Positions 25,115 to 36,159 of a stretch of 64,000 bases of DNA are shown here, in pieces; within the stretch, counting starts at the first letter, position 1, and each line of letters begins with the position of its first letter. The position numbers and the translations under genes were made by a program. The notes below the pieces were generated by a model. It was given only the letters and a program-made list of their open reading frames with translations. It had not been told where the DNA came from and made no database searches. Source of the stretch: Dermatophagoides farinae (lineage: Eukaryota; Arthropoda; Arachnida; Sarcoptiformes; Pyroglyphidae); contig NC_134682.1 of NCBI RefSeq assembly GCF_024713945.1, forward strand, positions 3,603,001 to 3,667,000, written 5' to 3'.

Positions 25115-26360
25115 CATGAGGAAAATGACTATGAACAACAACAACAACAGCCAACATAGACCAATAGCGATCAACTTGATGATGGTCGTCCTCATTATTG
25201 CTATAGTGATGGTGGTAGTTGTTGTTGTTGTATTTATCAATCTTGGGATTCTTGCCTACGAATCGCCAACCTTGATGATGATGGAGCCCCATTCATTGAA
25301 TGTATGAATGTCACATGCTGGAATGTTTGATCCATGGCTGACAGCTTGCCTTCAATCCTAATGACCATTCATTCCGTTCATAATGATCATCATCAAGCTC
25401 GTTCGTTTCGTTTCATTTAATCAACGCGCCCTTCCCTCTCTTTTTTCTCTATCTCTTTCTTTTCTAACTCAATACACAATTTTAACCAACAATTCAGCAA
25501 TCGTCTCTCTAGCCATTTATGATTTTCACATAATCATCATCATCATCAACTATGTATAAGATGTTAAAAACAGAAAAATCTTTAAATTGTTCTGATTTTT
25601 ATTCATAGATGATGCTACAATCAGTTTTTAAGGAATTGTAATGAAATATAATGCAAGAGATATGAAACGAGCTATAAAACAAGTATAAATCAGTCATGAA
25701 TGGGTGGAGAATAACATCACCGATAATGGATCAATAATCAAGAGATCAAACAGTGATTGTCCGTTCGAATGACAAGATAACTAACTAACTAACTAACTGA
25801 TTGATTGATTGATTGAGTGGTTTATTTTGGACTTGTCATTCCATATCCGTTGGGCATTTATCTTCATTGTTACTTTCAAACTCAATCCCATTCGATCGAC
25901 ATTACGATATCCAAATATACGATATATCAAACAAAGAGTTCACATCTTATGGCTGATCCATGAGATGTGCTCAAAATAACCCAAGATTCACATACATTTA
26001 CTGTATATACGAAATATTTCTGTGCTTGAAGCGTGTGTTTGTCGGTTATAAATACCAGCCACGATCATCATTACTGAACTAGTATGACTATTGTATCGTG
26101 CTCTATGACTGTTCCGAACAAACATTCATTGGATTAATAGATAGATGGATAGATCGTTTTCGAGGTAATGTTTCAAGGAAATGATAACTCATATGGTAAC
26201 CACCTACATATGACACATGCGATTTTAATTTTTTATACGGTATAATTGGTTGATACACACAAACATAATAACACACAGATGACCACTACCTACTATGCAA
26301 GGTCTGTCTTATCACTAGGTATCGGTTGATAATGACCAGCAGTTGCTTGTTTGTTGACTT
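24100..26360. other. CAT/ATG-rich intergenic region upstream of the MADF gene
   Basis: Dense CAT arrays on the plus strand (24284-24318, 24412-24432, 24640-24710, 24729-24750) are followed by ATG arrays (24804-24820, 25073-25114), so the two sets are inverted relative to each other. An island of ordinary sequence lies between, at about 24820-25040. Open frames on both strands are poly-Met, Asp, His and Ser runs. The adjacent tetranucleotide arrays AACT and GATT lie at about 25783-25816. A TATAAATA at 26047 has no gene clearly attached. Confidence 0.65.
24284..25114. repeat. Cluster of CAT and complementary ATG arrays
   Basis: At least six arrays of CAT units on the left and ATG units on the right of about 830 bases. 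The longest lie at 24640-24710 and 25073-25114. Because CAT and ATG are complementary, single strands could fold back on themselves. Confidence 0.8.
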
Positions 26361-26367
26361 GTTGACA

Positions 26368-26402
26368 TATAAAGCCTGTCTTGATCGCATGAAAGTTTCA
26401 GT
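26368..26402 (+). promoter_or_regulatory. TATA box and initiator of a small gene
   Basis: TATAAAG at 26368-26374 is followed by TTTCAGT with its A at 26400, 32 bases from the start of the TATA box. This is the textbook spacing for an arthropod core promoter. The ATG follows at 26421. Confidence 0.6.
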
Positions 26403-26420
26403 ATTAATTTTACTTCAAAC

Positions 26421-26723
26421 ATGTCTTCACCAATACAAAATATGCTGATTTTATGGACAATTTTGGGCCAAATAAACTCAATTATGTCGTCATCATCGCC
26501 ATGGTCTTCTGTTTCATCGCTCAACGATTGCTATACATTACGAGCAATGGCCATGAATTCAACGATCAAACCGAAATATTTATTATGGATAACCATTATA
26601 GCTACTGGACTGTACGAATTACTGGCCATTTATTTTCTTTATCTAATCCAAATAGTTTGCCATTCTAATACAGCCATTATCGAACATGTGGATCAATATC
26701 TTTTCCATTCCTATGACTATTGA
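26421..26723 (+). CDS. Small membrane protein, 100 residues, unrecognised
   Basis: A single-exon frame of 100 residues with a well-spaced TATA box and initiator 21-53 bases upstream and AATAAA about 20 bases after the stop, a complete small-gene layout. The N-terminus (MLILWTILGQI) is weakly hydrophobic, then Ser-rich. A strong membrane segment (LLWITIIATGLYELLAIYFL) lies at about residues 54-78. The short C-terminus is acidic and aromatic and ends in YDY. Two potential N-glycosylation or basic sites are seen but no known domain. Another frame of 71 residues overlaps on the same strand and is judged a shadow. The call rests on layout, not homology. Confidence 0.45.
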   Translation: MSSPIQNMLILWTILGQINSIMSSSSPWSSVSSLNDCYTLRAMAMNSTIKPKYLLWITIIATGLYELLAIYFLYLIQIVCHSNTAIIEHVDQYLFHSYDY

Positions 26724-26743
26724 TTTAATGATAATCATAAAGA

Positions 26744-26752
26744 GATAATAAA
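26744..26752 (+). terminator. Polyadenylation signal of the small gene
   Basis: AATAAA within about 30 bases of the stop codon at 26723, close to a normal cleavage distance. Confidence 0.5.
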
Positions 26753-26799
26753 ACACTTTTTGCTTTTTGAAAATTTTAAACGTGTTTAATATACAATTC

Positions 26800-28140
26800 C
26801 GTTTAGTTATTTTTTTTTTTTTATTATTTTTGTTGATAATCCATGGATCATGACGTTTGTGAAAGAAATAACAGGAAGGCTATTTATAATCAAATCAGCA
26901 TTGCAAATGGCCAAGTGTCGATTGCGAATGAACATAGGATTAAGGTAAAAAGAATCGACGGTGGCCATGCTAATGGAAAAGCCACAAAACGAGTGGTGGA
27001 TTTTCAAATGAACAAAAAAAAAGAAACAAAAAATTCAAACACGACAGCTTTCCTCATCATCATCATTTATGATGACGGGTATTAGATTTACACGTAAACA
27101 CATACAATGATGACACGCCACGGAACCAGGAAGGCATCAAAACTAGCCCGACTGCTTGATTTGATGAATGCCAATTAGTGGCTGAAACATTTGCAATCTT
27201 ATTGGCTAATGTTGTTGATTTTTTTTTGGTCGATAATATAGAGTATAGCTTGCTTGCACTGATTATCCATCCATTTAATCCGGCCAATTATGAACAATAA
27301 AATCTCATTTGCATTATGAGCCATAAATTGCAACACCTAGCTTGGCCAACAGTATTCATAGATCCGAACATAAGGATTTGCCTTGGCATAACAACGACCA
27401 ATGACCATCAACGGACTAAACCGATTGATTGTGGTTATTTTCGATCAGCTATGACATTCGATCCAAATAACATGGCTTCAGGCATTCGATCCAATTATAA
27501 CTGATGGTGATTCAAACATTTCCTCGTTATGCTACAAATCTATCAGTGGAAGAAATCTTTAATGTAATGTGTGATGGCTATGATAAGTGGACTTACATTT
27601 ATTGCTTATAGTACTATCTTCCTTTTTCTTGGTTCCTAGATGGTTGTCTCATTTTTAATGATGATGATGATGATGATGATACACGGAACCTTTTCATAAA
27701 ATACAAGGGTCTCAACGAAAATCAAGCGATAACATTGAATCTGTATTTGTGTATTCATGATTCACGTCTTGATCAACTATAAAATAGTTAATCAAAAAAA
27801 AAGATGACCAAACTAAACAAGATATAATACAGGAAACATTCGATTAATGTGATGTAAACAAAATGTCGATAATTAATGTGATAACAAGTACGTATTTAAT
27901 AATTAATTGAAATGAATCCATCCGGCTATTGGCACTAATCTGACGATGGGGTTTCGTTCACATTCACTTGCATGGCTAGTCATTCCATTTTAATGGACAA
28001 CAATGAATGAGAAGAAAACCTGTCCGATATGGATCGGGAAAGTTGTGCCCGAAATAGCCGGGTATAGAGAAAGTGGGACTGACATTAATTGGATAACTGC
28101 TGAGAGAACTGGACCGTTGTGTTGTCGGGTTGCATCAATC
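26800..28140. other. Intergenic region, no gene seen
   Basis: About 1.3 kb with a short ATG array (27658-27680) and only short chance frames on both strands. The last part is promoter sequence of the gene at 28266. Confidence 0.6.
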
Positions 28141-28141
28141 G

Positions 28142-28175
28142 TATAAATAGCCATAGTCGATCGTGATTATTTCAG
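28142..28175 (+). promoter_or_regulatory. TATA box and initiator of paralogue C
   Basis: TATAAATA at 28142-28149, then TTCAGAC with its A at 28174, 32 bases downstream. The ATG at 28266 gives a 5' UTR of about 92 bases. Confidence 0.65.
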
Positions 28176-28265
28176 ACATCAGCTTGTCATTCAAACAACT
28201 CGTTTCGTTCATATTTTTTGAATAATCGACCAACACTGATTCCCGCATCAAATAACTCCTTCACA

Positions 28266-29431
28266 ATGATTCAGGTAACCATAATAAGGTGTTTACTATA
28301 ATCCCAGGTGATTTTCAAAGTGTTAATCTGTTTATCCTATTCACGTAGTTAATATTATCAGCTTGCTTATTGTTGACCAGCACTTGTTATGCAGCCGGTG
28401 GATACGGTGGGAGTGGTGGAAGTAGTTATGGCAGTGGTCTTCTTGGTGGTGGTGGTGGTGGATCTTATGGCGGTGGATCTGCTGGCGGTGTCGTTCAGCC
28501 AGTTGCCGGTTTCGGTGGAGGTCCTGTTACAGCAGCTGTACAATCTTCACATACGGTTGAGATCCGTCATGTTAATGTGCCGATGGAATTGCCTCAGCCC
28601 CAGATTGTTGAAGTAGAAGCTGGTAATTTACCGCTTACCATCCATTTCAAATCAGCCTCCAGTGCTTTGAATGTCGTGCAAACACATCAGCCAGGTTCGG
28701 CAGGTGAAGCTCAACATACCACATCGGAAGATGAGCCTCATAGATTGGTACACGAAGTTACAAAGCCAGTTATACAGGTAAAAATAATTTTAAAAAATTT
28801 ATTAACAATTTAAATTTTTTCAAGTTTGGCGCGTGTTTTTCACTCTGCAAATACTCCATGCACTAAGCGACTTAATGATTAGGACAAGCGTCTTTAATGA
28901 TAATTTTTCTACCAAAAACAGGAAGTTCGAGAAATCATCACACCATACCGTCGAGTTATTCAGGAAATCAAACCTGTCCAAGAAGAAATCCAAACGATTA
29001 TCGCCAAAGGTGAACCACGTGGAAATTTGCAAGCAGCTGACTTTGGCGCTGGTTTGGGCGGTAGCAGTGGTTCTGGATTTTCTTCTGGTTTAGGCAGTGG
29101 TATCAAAGGGGGTGGTGGTTTGAGTGGCCAATACGCTGCTGCTGCTTCGAACCAACCAACCAGTTCGATAACACGAGCTTCATCTTCGTCAAGTAAATTA
29201 TCAGGCAGCTCATCCGGTCCGTCATCAGGTGCCGTATCTTACTTCAACGATGCTTTATCGGGCGTTTCATTCGCACAAGCAGCCGCTTCATCTAATGGAG
29301 CTTCAACGGGCGGAACCAAAAGCTCACCTGTTTCACAATCGACAGGTGGATCCTCGATTCGAATTCTAGAAGGTGGTAGTAGTCGATCTAGTGGAATGAG
29401 CACCATCAACGCTTACAAATCCCGTGCCTAA
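28266..29431 (+). CDS. Secreted DFP2-like / cuticle-type protein, paralogue C
   Basis: Three coding exons, 28266-28274 (Met-Ile-Gln only), 28349-28777 and 28922-29431, with 74- and 144-base introns, both in phase 0, encode about 315 residues. The joined N-terminus MIQLILSACLLLTSTCYA is a clear signal peptide, and it exists only if the mini-exon is used. The mature protein starts with a Gly-rich region (residues about 19-60), as in many cuticle proteins. The conserved core at about 66-178 contains VEIRHVNVPMELP, LTIHFKSASSALNV, DEPHRLVHEVTKPVIQ and, after the second intron, EVREIITPYRRVIQEIKPVQEE. The C-terminal half is Gly/Ser-rich. The second intron falls at exactly the same place as in the gene at 1452. 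TATA box and initiator lie upstream and AATAAA at 29760. From memory it resembles mite DFP2-like proteins; a structural secreted role is likely. Confidence 0.85.
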
Positions 29432-29759
29432 TGAACTGATGGTCCGTACAACTAGTAAAGTAATATCACTTAATCCAGTCCAGTCATGTTATATCTTTGG
29501 ATCATAGCATCATCATCACATACGCACACACACACACATCTGACTTGATGCTGATCATCTATGATTGGGCCTCAAATTCGAGTCAATTTTTTTTCGTCCA
29601 CTGAAACTGATAACACCAATGAAGTCAGTTTTGGTTGGATTAAACTCACAATTCTCATCAACGACGACAATGATAAAGGCACAAATAATAGGTGTGCCCA
29701 AAACCATTTGATCGTACGTGAATCTATCCATCTCATTATTATTGTATTGTTATTGAAGA

Positions 29760-29765
29760 AATAAA
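29760..29765 (+). terminator. Polyadenylation signal of paralogue C
   Basis: AATAAA 329 bases past the stop codon. No competing signal is nearer. Confidence 0.5.
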
Positions 29766-30252
29766 GCCTCATTCATTTCATTTCACTTCATTTCGTTCAT
29801 TTTCATTCACTGTGCATTCGAATCATCAAAATCTGTTGCTATTGTTATTGTTGTTTTGAAAGTTAATCTAAAAATAAACCACATTTTAATCGCATCATTG
29901 CATCCAACTATTGAATTGAATGGTTGAAAGTAGTGGACAAGTATTATTTTTATAATAAATTACTTGATTCAAAAAAAAAAAAAAAAAAAAAATAAAAAAA
30001 ATCTAGAATTGTTAAACTAAAAACTTTTATGACTTACTTGGTAAATAAAATATATTTTTTTTATTATTCAAATTTCATTTTATTTATTAAGAAAATAAAT
30101 TCATCATCATCATGACTTAACAAATTACAACATGAATTAATTAATTAATTAATGAATAAAACATACAAATGTCGCACCGTCGAAACAAACATCATCATCA
30201 TTCGAATTATGATCAAAAAAAAAACAAATCAACTTTGTGAATTTGTTCTAAA

Positions 30253-30261
30253 GCGCCATCT
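30253..30261 (-). promoter_or_regulatory. CTCF-core-like motif AGATGGCGC
   Basis: The minus strand reads AGATGGCGC, which fits the insect CTCF core. The flanking half of the motif is poor. It lies between paralogue C and the glycosyltransferase-like gene. Confidence 0.2.
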
Positions 30262-30441
30262 ATGAATGAGTATTCTTTAGTATTACACAAAGACCATCTT
30301 TGTCAGGTCATCAAGTGTTGTTGTGGCCAAAATATTTTTTTCTACCAGTAATTTTATTTGCATTTGGCCGGAATTGGTAAGATTGAAACAAGATGTGTAA
30401 GCACCGTAATTATCATTATTTGTTTGTTTCCACATAAGGTA

Positions 30442-30475
30442 TATAAAAAAAATAAGATATCAATTCTGGCATCAA
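30442..30475 (+). promoter_or_regulatory. TATA box of the C1GALT/Cosmc-like gene
   Basis: TATAAAAA at 30442 with a TCAACA initiator-like sequence whose A is at 30474, 32 bases on. The ATG at 30486 would leave a 5' UTR of only about 12 bases; the next in-frame ATG at 30492 is an alternative start. Confidence 0.4.
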
Positions 30476-30485
30476 CAAGTGGTCA

Positions 30486-31839
30486 ATGGCCATGTTCGTA
30501 GGCCGAAAAGCGAATAGTTATTCGATATTGGCGATGCGAATATGGAAATTGTTTCTCATACTTTGCTCAGTCATATCGGGTATACTTTTTGCTATCGTTT
30601 GGTGCAATTATGAACAAACAGTTATGCGAATCACTTCGATGCATTCTCCATTGTCTATGGTGAATCATTTCGAAGTCGGCAACGGTAATTGGCAATCGAA
30701 ATTGGATGATCATTTGCAACAGAATTCAATGAGCTACGATAAATGGCTTGCATCATTGTCACTCGAATCTGTGCTTATTCCGAATGAACAGGTTAGTTAT
30801 GGGAAAAAACCGTTCATCACTGAAGCTGGAATCAGAATGGTTGGCCAATCGAACCAGAATTCTTTGTTTGGTGTTGGCTACCACACGCAGTCGAATTCGA
30901 GCTGTAAATCACACCTGGACTCGACATTGCAACGAACGTCATTTTTATGGTGGATTTCACGAGAAACAAGCACCTTACATCAAAATTAAATTCCTGGACG
31001 ATTCATTGCTATCACCTCGTACGTTTTGTTTGGCGTTCATCGATTTAATGGCTCGAGTCAAACATGACTATGATTGGCTGTTAATTACCACCGATCAAAC
31101 GTACGCCATTGTAGAGAATCTAAGATACCTTGTTACACCGTTGGATCCACGTGAAAGATTCTACATTGGTCGACCAGTCCAACATTACTTTTTGGGTGTT
31201 TATAATTCTTTCGATTCGGGAATCGTACTTAGTCGTGGATCAGTCGATCTACTAGCAAACACACTGTTCATGGGAAATCATACCACTTGTATTAATTTAC
31301 CAACCAATGGCCTTGTATATGGAGGACAGTTTGATTCTTACATTGGCATGTTTTTTGCCAGCCATTCTGTACGCCCGGAAAATTCTTACGACCAATCCAG
31401 CGGAACTCGATTTCATCCCTTCATGCCGGAAAAACATCTCAACCCACAACTTATATCCGTGTTCGACACATTTTGGATGTCGAACTTGTTACCTGTGAAC
31501 AGCGGATTTAGATGTTGTAGTGATCATGCTATCACTTTCACTGGATTTTCCTCGGTCACCATGTACTTTATTGAATATCTTCTCTACCATTTGGCAGCTT
31601 TTAGCAAATTCGACTCAATTGACGGTTTAGGCAATCATCCACCTCCATACCTGGCCTATCGAGTGCCATCTGACTTGGACGGAACAACAATCATGTCCAT
31701 GACGACAACCAATACTCACCATAATATACATCATCATCATCACCACCACCGGAAACGAAAGAGAACAAAACATCGAAAGAAAAAGCCTCCTAACGAGGAC
31801 GAATCATCATCATTTATAAAAAACAAAGATTTTTCGTGA
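30486..31839 (+). CDS. C1GALT1-family protein lacking DxD, Cosmc-like
   Basis: Family GT31, core-1 beta-1,3-galactosyltransferase type. A type II membrane segment (LFLILCSVISGILFAIVW) lies at about residues 22-40. Family motifs follow: TRILCLVLA, NHTWTRHCNE, YDWLLITTDQTYAIVENLRY, RFYIG, FHPFMPEKHL, TFWM, CCSDHAITF and MYFIEYLLYHL. In active C1GALT1 the fourth reads KADDDTYV; here both outer aspartates of the metal-binding DxD are replaced (Thr-Asp-Gln), so galactose transfer is doubtful. Vertebrate Cosmc (C1GALT1C1), the chaperone of C1GALT1 in the ER, has lost the same site, so a Cosmc-like role is possible. The C-terminus is His-rich and then basic. The frame changes near 30770-30835, so a short intron is needed: the best in-phase choice is 30771-30825, with GTTAGT at 30792 a stronger donor but a 34-base intron. 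About 432-439 residues. AATAAA overlaps the stop codon. Confidence 0.75.
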
Positions 31840-32254
31840 ATAAATGGTTATTTTTTTTTAATCGATGACGACAATCAATCATTTTTCTAACTTTCTGTCG
31901 GCCATACATTGCAGGTCGTACATCGATCGGTATGAGAACTTAGTGGTTATCAATGGGGTAGTGAATAAAAAAATGCTTATTATCTGTATTCGCATGTGTA
32001 TGGTGTGACATTATGGTATGAGTGTAATAACAAAACACAATGAACGACAATGGTTACTTTGGATTACAAAACCATTAATGGCCTGCTAATCCGACATGAA
32101 ACAATTTAGTTAAGTCGAACAGAATGAAGAGCTAGGATGTGTGTGATGTAATCTTGTGTAAATATATATGTCATTATGATAATAAATGATTATAGCAGTA
32201 TATGTAATTATATGGTGTGTTAACTAGACCTAGTCCTCCTCTTTGTCCACCCTC

Positions 32255-32760
<506 letters not shown>

Positions 32761-32767
32761 TTAACTT

Positions 32768-32959
32768 CTGGAAAATAAAAAGAAAAAAAATTAGTATGAG
32801 TATAAAAAAAAACAAAAACGAAAATAAAAAACCACATTTGGAGCCAGAGTAACATTCATAACAATCAAATCAACAATGGCGCCTAATCATACGACGCCAT
32901 CTTTAGTCACTATCACTGAATTCAATTATTTATCAATAAAAATTTTCGCGGCATCTCAC
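32768..32959 (-). other. Candidate 5' UTR intron of the H3.3 gene
   Basis: On the minus strand a donor AAAG-GTGAGA ends at 32960 and an acceptor TTTTCCAG lies 10 bases before the ATG. A 192-base leader intron would fit, and H3.3 genes often have one. Transcript data are needed to confirm it. Confidence 0.5.
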
Positions 32960-34574
32960 CTTTATCTTAGAAATAATTAATACTAGGCGATTAGGTCAAT
33001 TCGGTGGTCAAAAAGGCGATTCTTAGGGTTCAAAGATCGAGAGCGACACGCCAACAGTAATAATAACATAACAATAATAATAAAACACAATAAACAATGA
33101 GGTTATGTGTGCTCGCTAGCAATCATTCAGTCCACTCTCTCTCACAAAAGCATCAAGTTCGAGAACTAAAAAGCTAGTAGCATTGATCATTGCTATGAGC
33201 GACAACAACAACTACATGAGACATATGATGATGGGCATAAAGAGCAAAAGTCAGATGCCAATGAAACGGGACTAGTAGATGACAAGAATCTAATCGGAAA
33301 AATGTATCCATCCCCTATAAACAGATTGAGATCTCTATGTGGTCAAAAGTCTCAGGTCAATTTGATTGGATCTAGGGGCAAATGCCTACCAATCAACAAC
33401 AGAAAACAGAGTAGTGGCATATCATTTCAAATCCGAACAAGAATCTCTATCTCTATGTCGCTTATGTATTTTAATGTGTATAATATGCTTATTAATAACG
33501 ATTGGATCGGGCACCAAATTTTTCTATATATACTATGGCAGGCTAGTACCTGGTAAAAAAAAAGTGAGAATGGATCGATGGCAACACATTCCAGCCTGTC
33601 TGACTACATTACCACAGTGGGTAGTGGTGGTACAGGAAATCCATGATCATCATCACCACCTCCTACTCTCTCATTCTTGTTCGTTCTCTTTGTCACACAC
33701 CAGGTGGCATCATCGTCAACATGATGGTTACAAGAAAAAAAAATCTAACCGACATAACGAGCACATCTTGTCGATTGCTTGCTTGCTTGTTCGAATTACC
33801 AAGATGGCCGCCGCCTTGCGTTATTATTGCGAAATTCATTGTGGATACAGAGTAATCAGTGTTGACCGATTAAAATTTTCAATAAAGCTTGTAGAAAACT
33901 TAAAGAATTTGATTTATTTATTTACTTGACATGACGAACTTTCTAAGGACAGAGGATTCTTGTCTTCTATATAATCTCGATGATGCAATAAGAAATTTGA
34001 CATGATAACGCACTAAAACAAATGAAATAATCTTTCAATCACTAATGTCAAAAAAAAACAATGACTACAAACATGGAAAAATATTGATGGCGTGAATGAG
34101 TTTAGGTGTAATTTTAATGATGACGATGGATCTTGGCACCAAATTATTCATTTACATTGATCAATAAAAATACATACCTTCTAATTAAATGATTAAGAAA
34201 TGATGATGACCAAAATTTATGTCTAAAGATGTTTGAAAAGTAATTTAGATGAAAACAAGTTTAATACTTGATGTTAGCAAAAAAAAAATTCTGAAATGAT
34301 GAAATGTGATTTCAATTTCGTTCGATGTAACGACGGTTATTCGGTCAAGGGATAAACGGATGCAAAAATAAAGTGAAGAGATAAACAAACAAGCAATAAC
34401 AATGCACAAATGTAACACTGACTCAATCGCTGGCCACTCAAACACAAATCACAAACACAATGCTCAACTTCTAGCAAACGTATAGGTATAGTATGATTCA
34501 TTTGTGGTAGTAGCATTGTTTAGTTTCTTCATAAGATTGGTCAATCCTCCCGCCGCTAAATCTAAAATTTTTAA

Positions 34575-34587
34575 CTCCCTCTAGTGA
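34575..34587 (-). promoter_or_regulatory. CTCF-like motif, left of a pair
   Basis: CTCCCTCTAGTGA on the plus strand; read in reverse it fits 11 of 13 positions of the CTCF core CCASYAGRKGGCR. The second site is about 50 bases away in the same orientation. Confidence 0.3.
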
Positions 34588-34624
34588 TGGAAAAATTTAA
34601 ACCTAAACATACAAACATAACTAT

Positions 34625-34637
34625 TGCCATCTGGTGA
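34625..34637 (-). promoter_or_regulatory. CTCF-like motif, right of a pair
   Basis: TGCCATCTGGTGA on the plus strand; in reverse (TCACCAGATGGCA) it fits 12 of 13 positions of the CTCF core, the best match in the window. Together with the neighbouring site it could form an insulator between H3.3 and sidekick. Confidence 0.35.
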
Positions 34638-35238
34638 TAAAAAAAATGGTCGATTATTTCAATGTAGTCTGCTTGGCGCATATGTAATATACATTTTTCC
34701 ATTTGGAACAATGAAAAAAAAAATTGATAAAAGGTTTGTTTTGTTTATTTGATTATTTAATTATAAAATAATAATATTGAATTCGAAAATTATTTGCAAA
34801 GAATTTATTCATGATATTCAATACCAATAAATCATTAATTAATATCATTTGGTTAGAAAAACAGTCACGACCAACTCATGTTTCATTGTCCATCTTTTAT
34901 GTTGTATAGATTTAACAATGTTCATGTGTCAATTGTATCTGTACGATGAATCATCAACTATTAATCCTTGCAATCATTATGGCAATGTCGCCGTCTTATA
35001 CACCTGTATAAGACGAGAGGAGGGAGTAAAAAAACATTGGCATAGAACCAGGTTCAAAGGTCGTCAAAGTTTGTAAGCCAAGGCTGTGTAGAATATAACA
35101 CACACACTTGTTGCGTTGACCACGAAATGTTCGTATGTGTGTGTGTGTTTGATGACGATGATGATGATGATGGACCACTACTAAAACTTAATTGTCTTGA
35201 ATCCACCATTCTCATTCTTCCCTTCTCGTTTGTGTTGA

Positions 35239-35269
<31 letters not shown>

Positions 35270-36159
35270 CAATTGGCCAACTAGCTGAACATTCGTGCTA
35301 GTCATAATATATACTCGTCAAGCGAGCTCATTACATACGTCGATTCAAAATGAGTTTAGCTTGCTTGGCACAAACAAATACAAGTATATAACATCCAATT
35401 AATTCAAAGTCGAAGAAGCATCGAAAAGTTGACATTTGATATTAGTATTGATCATCACAATTTTAAATGGATTGTGGTCATTACCTGTTTACCTGATGTT
35501 TATATTGGTTCTCACGCTACCTGTTGTGATGGCTACATTCTCCATTTGTATGGCTTCTTGATTGTGCTTACTCAAAACATCATCCATTCATAGTGATTGT
35601 CAAGTTTCAAATATCATTACCATTCCATTACTATCAATATTGCGTACGTGTGTGTGTGTGTTTGTATTAATTTTTGTAATTTTTGAATTCAACCATCATC
35701 AACAATCTAAAATCAGGTAAGCATTAAGTTCAATTATCCATTCAATTCAATCATCGACTAGATCGTTTTCCATAATATCACACACACCAATCAATAAACA
35801 CATGGTATTCGTTCCATAAAATGAATCCATTTATTCTATTCGAATCGATTGCTATTGCAGCCAGGCAGGCACACCCGTCGGCAATATGACCGTTTGGATT
35901 GCATTGCAGCTGGTTTCATCAACCCATACTGGAACGGTCCTTTTCATTCACACACACACATACACGTGCAGACACATTAGTCTGCAACAAGACACCAGAA
36001 TGTTGTGAATGGATCATTGACTCCCTTTGTTTTTTGTTCCATAATAATTGTATATAACTGACAAATGATTCTCATTTTTCAATTTCTCTACACAGAATTA
36101 TAATGGCATTTCAAGTTTGATTTGATTAAATTTCTGAATAAACATATCACCATCAAGCT

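Larger units (their letters stand above)
32960..36159. other. Intergenic region between H3.3 and sidekick, no gene seen
   Basis: About 3.2 kb with no convincing gene. It contains GT tracts (35134-35148, 35239-35266), ATG tracts (35155-35171) and short chance frames. One open frame of 187 residues at 33366-33929 starts at a non-ATG codon and is judged accidental. Two CTCF-like motifs lie at 34575 and 34625. An AAGATGGCCGCC sequence at 33800 resembles a YY1/Pho site. The last few hundred bases should hold the sidekick promoter, but no clear TATA box with initiator was found. Confidence 0.55.

Noticed and set aside
24127-25307. Many open frames rich in Met, Asp, His, Ser or Val
   Set aside because: They come from CAT/ATG arrays and overlap each other on both strands.
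33796-33812. AAGATGGCCGCC, resembling a YY1/Pho promoter site
   Set aside because: A single short match, about 800 bases from the H3.3 promoter and with no gene attached.
33366-33929. A 187-residue frame between H3.3 and sidekick
   Set aside because: It begins at a non-ATG codon, includes simple-repeat-derived His runs and has no domain.
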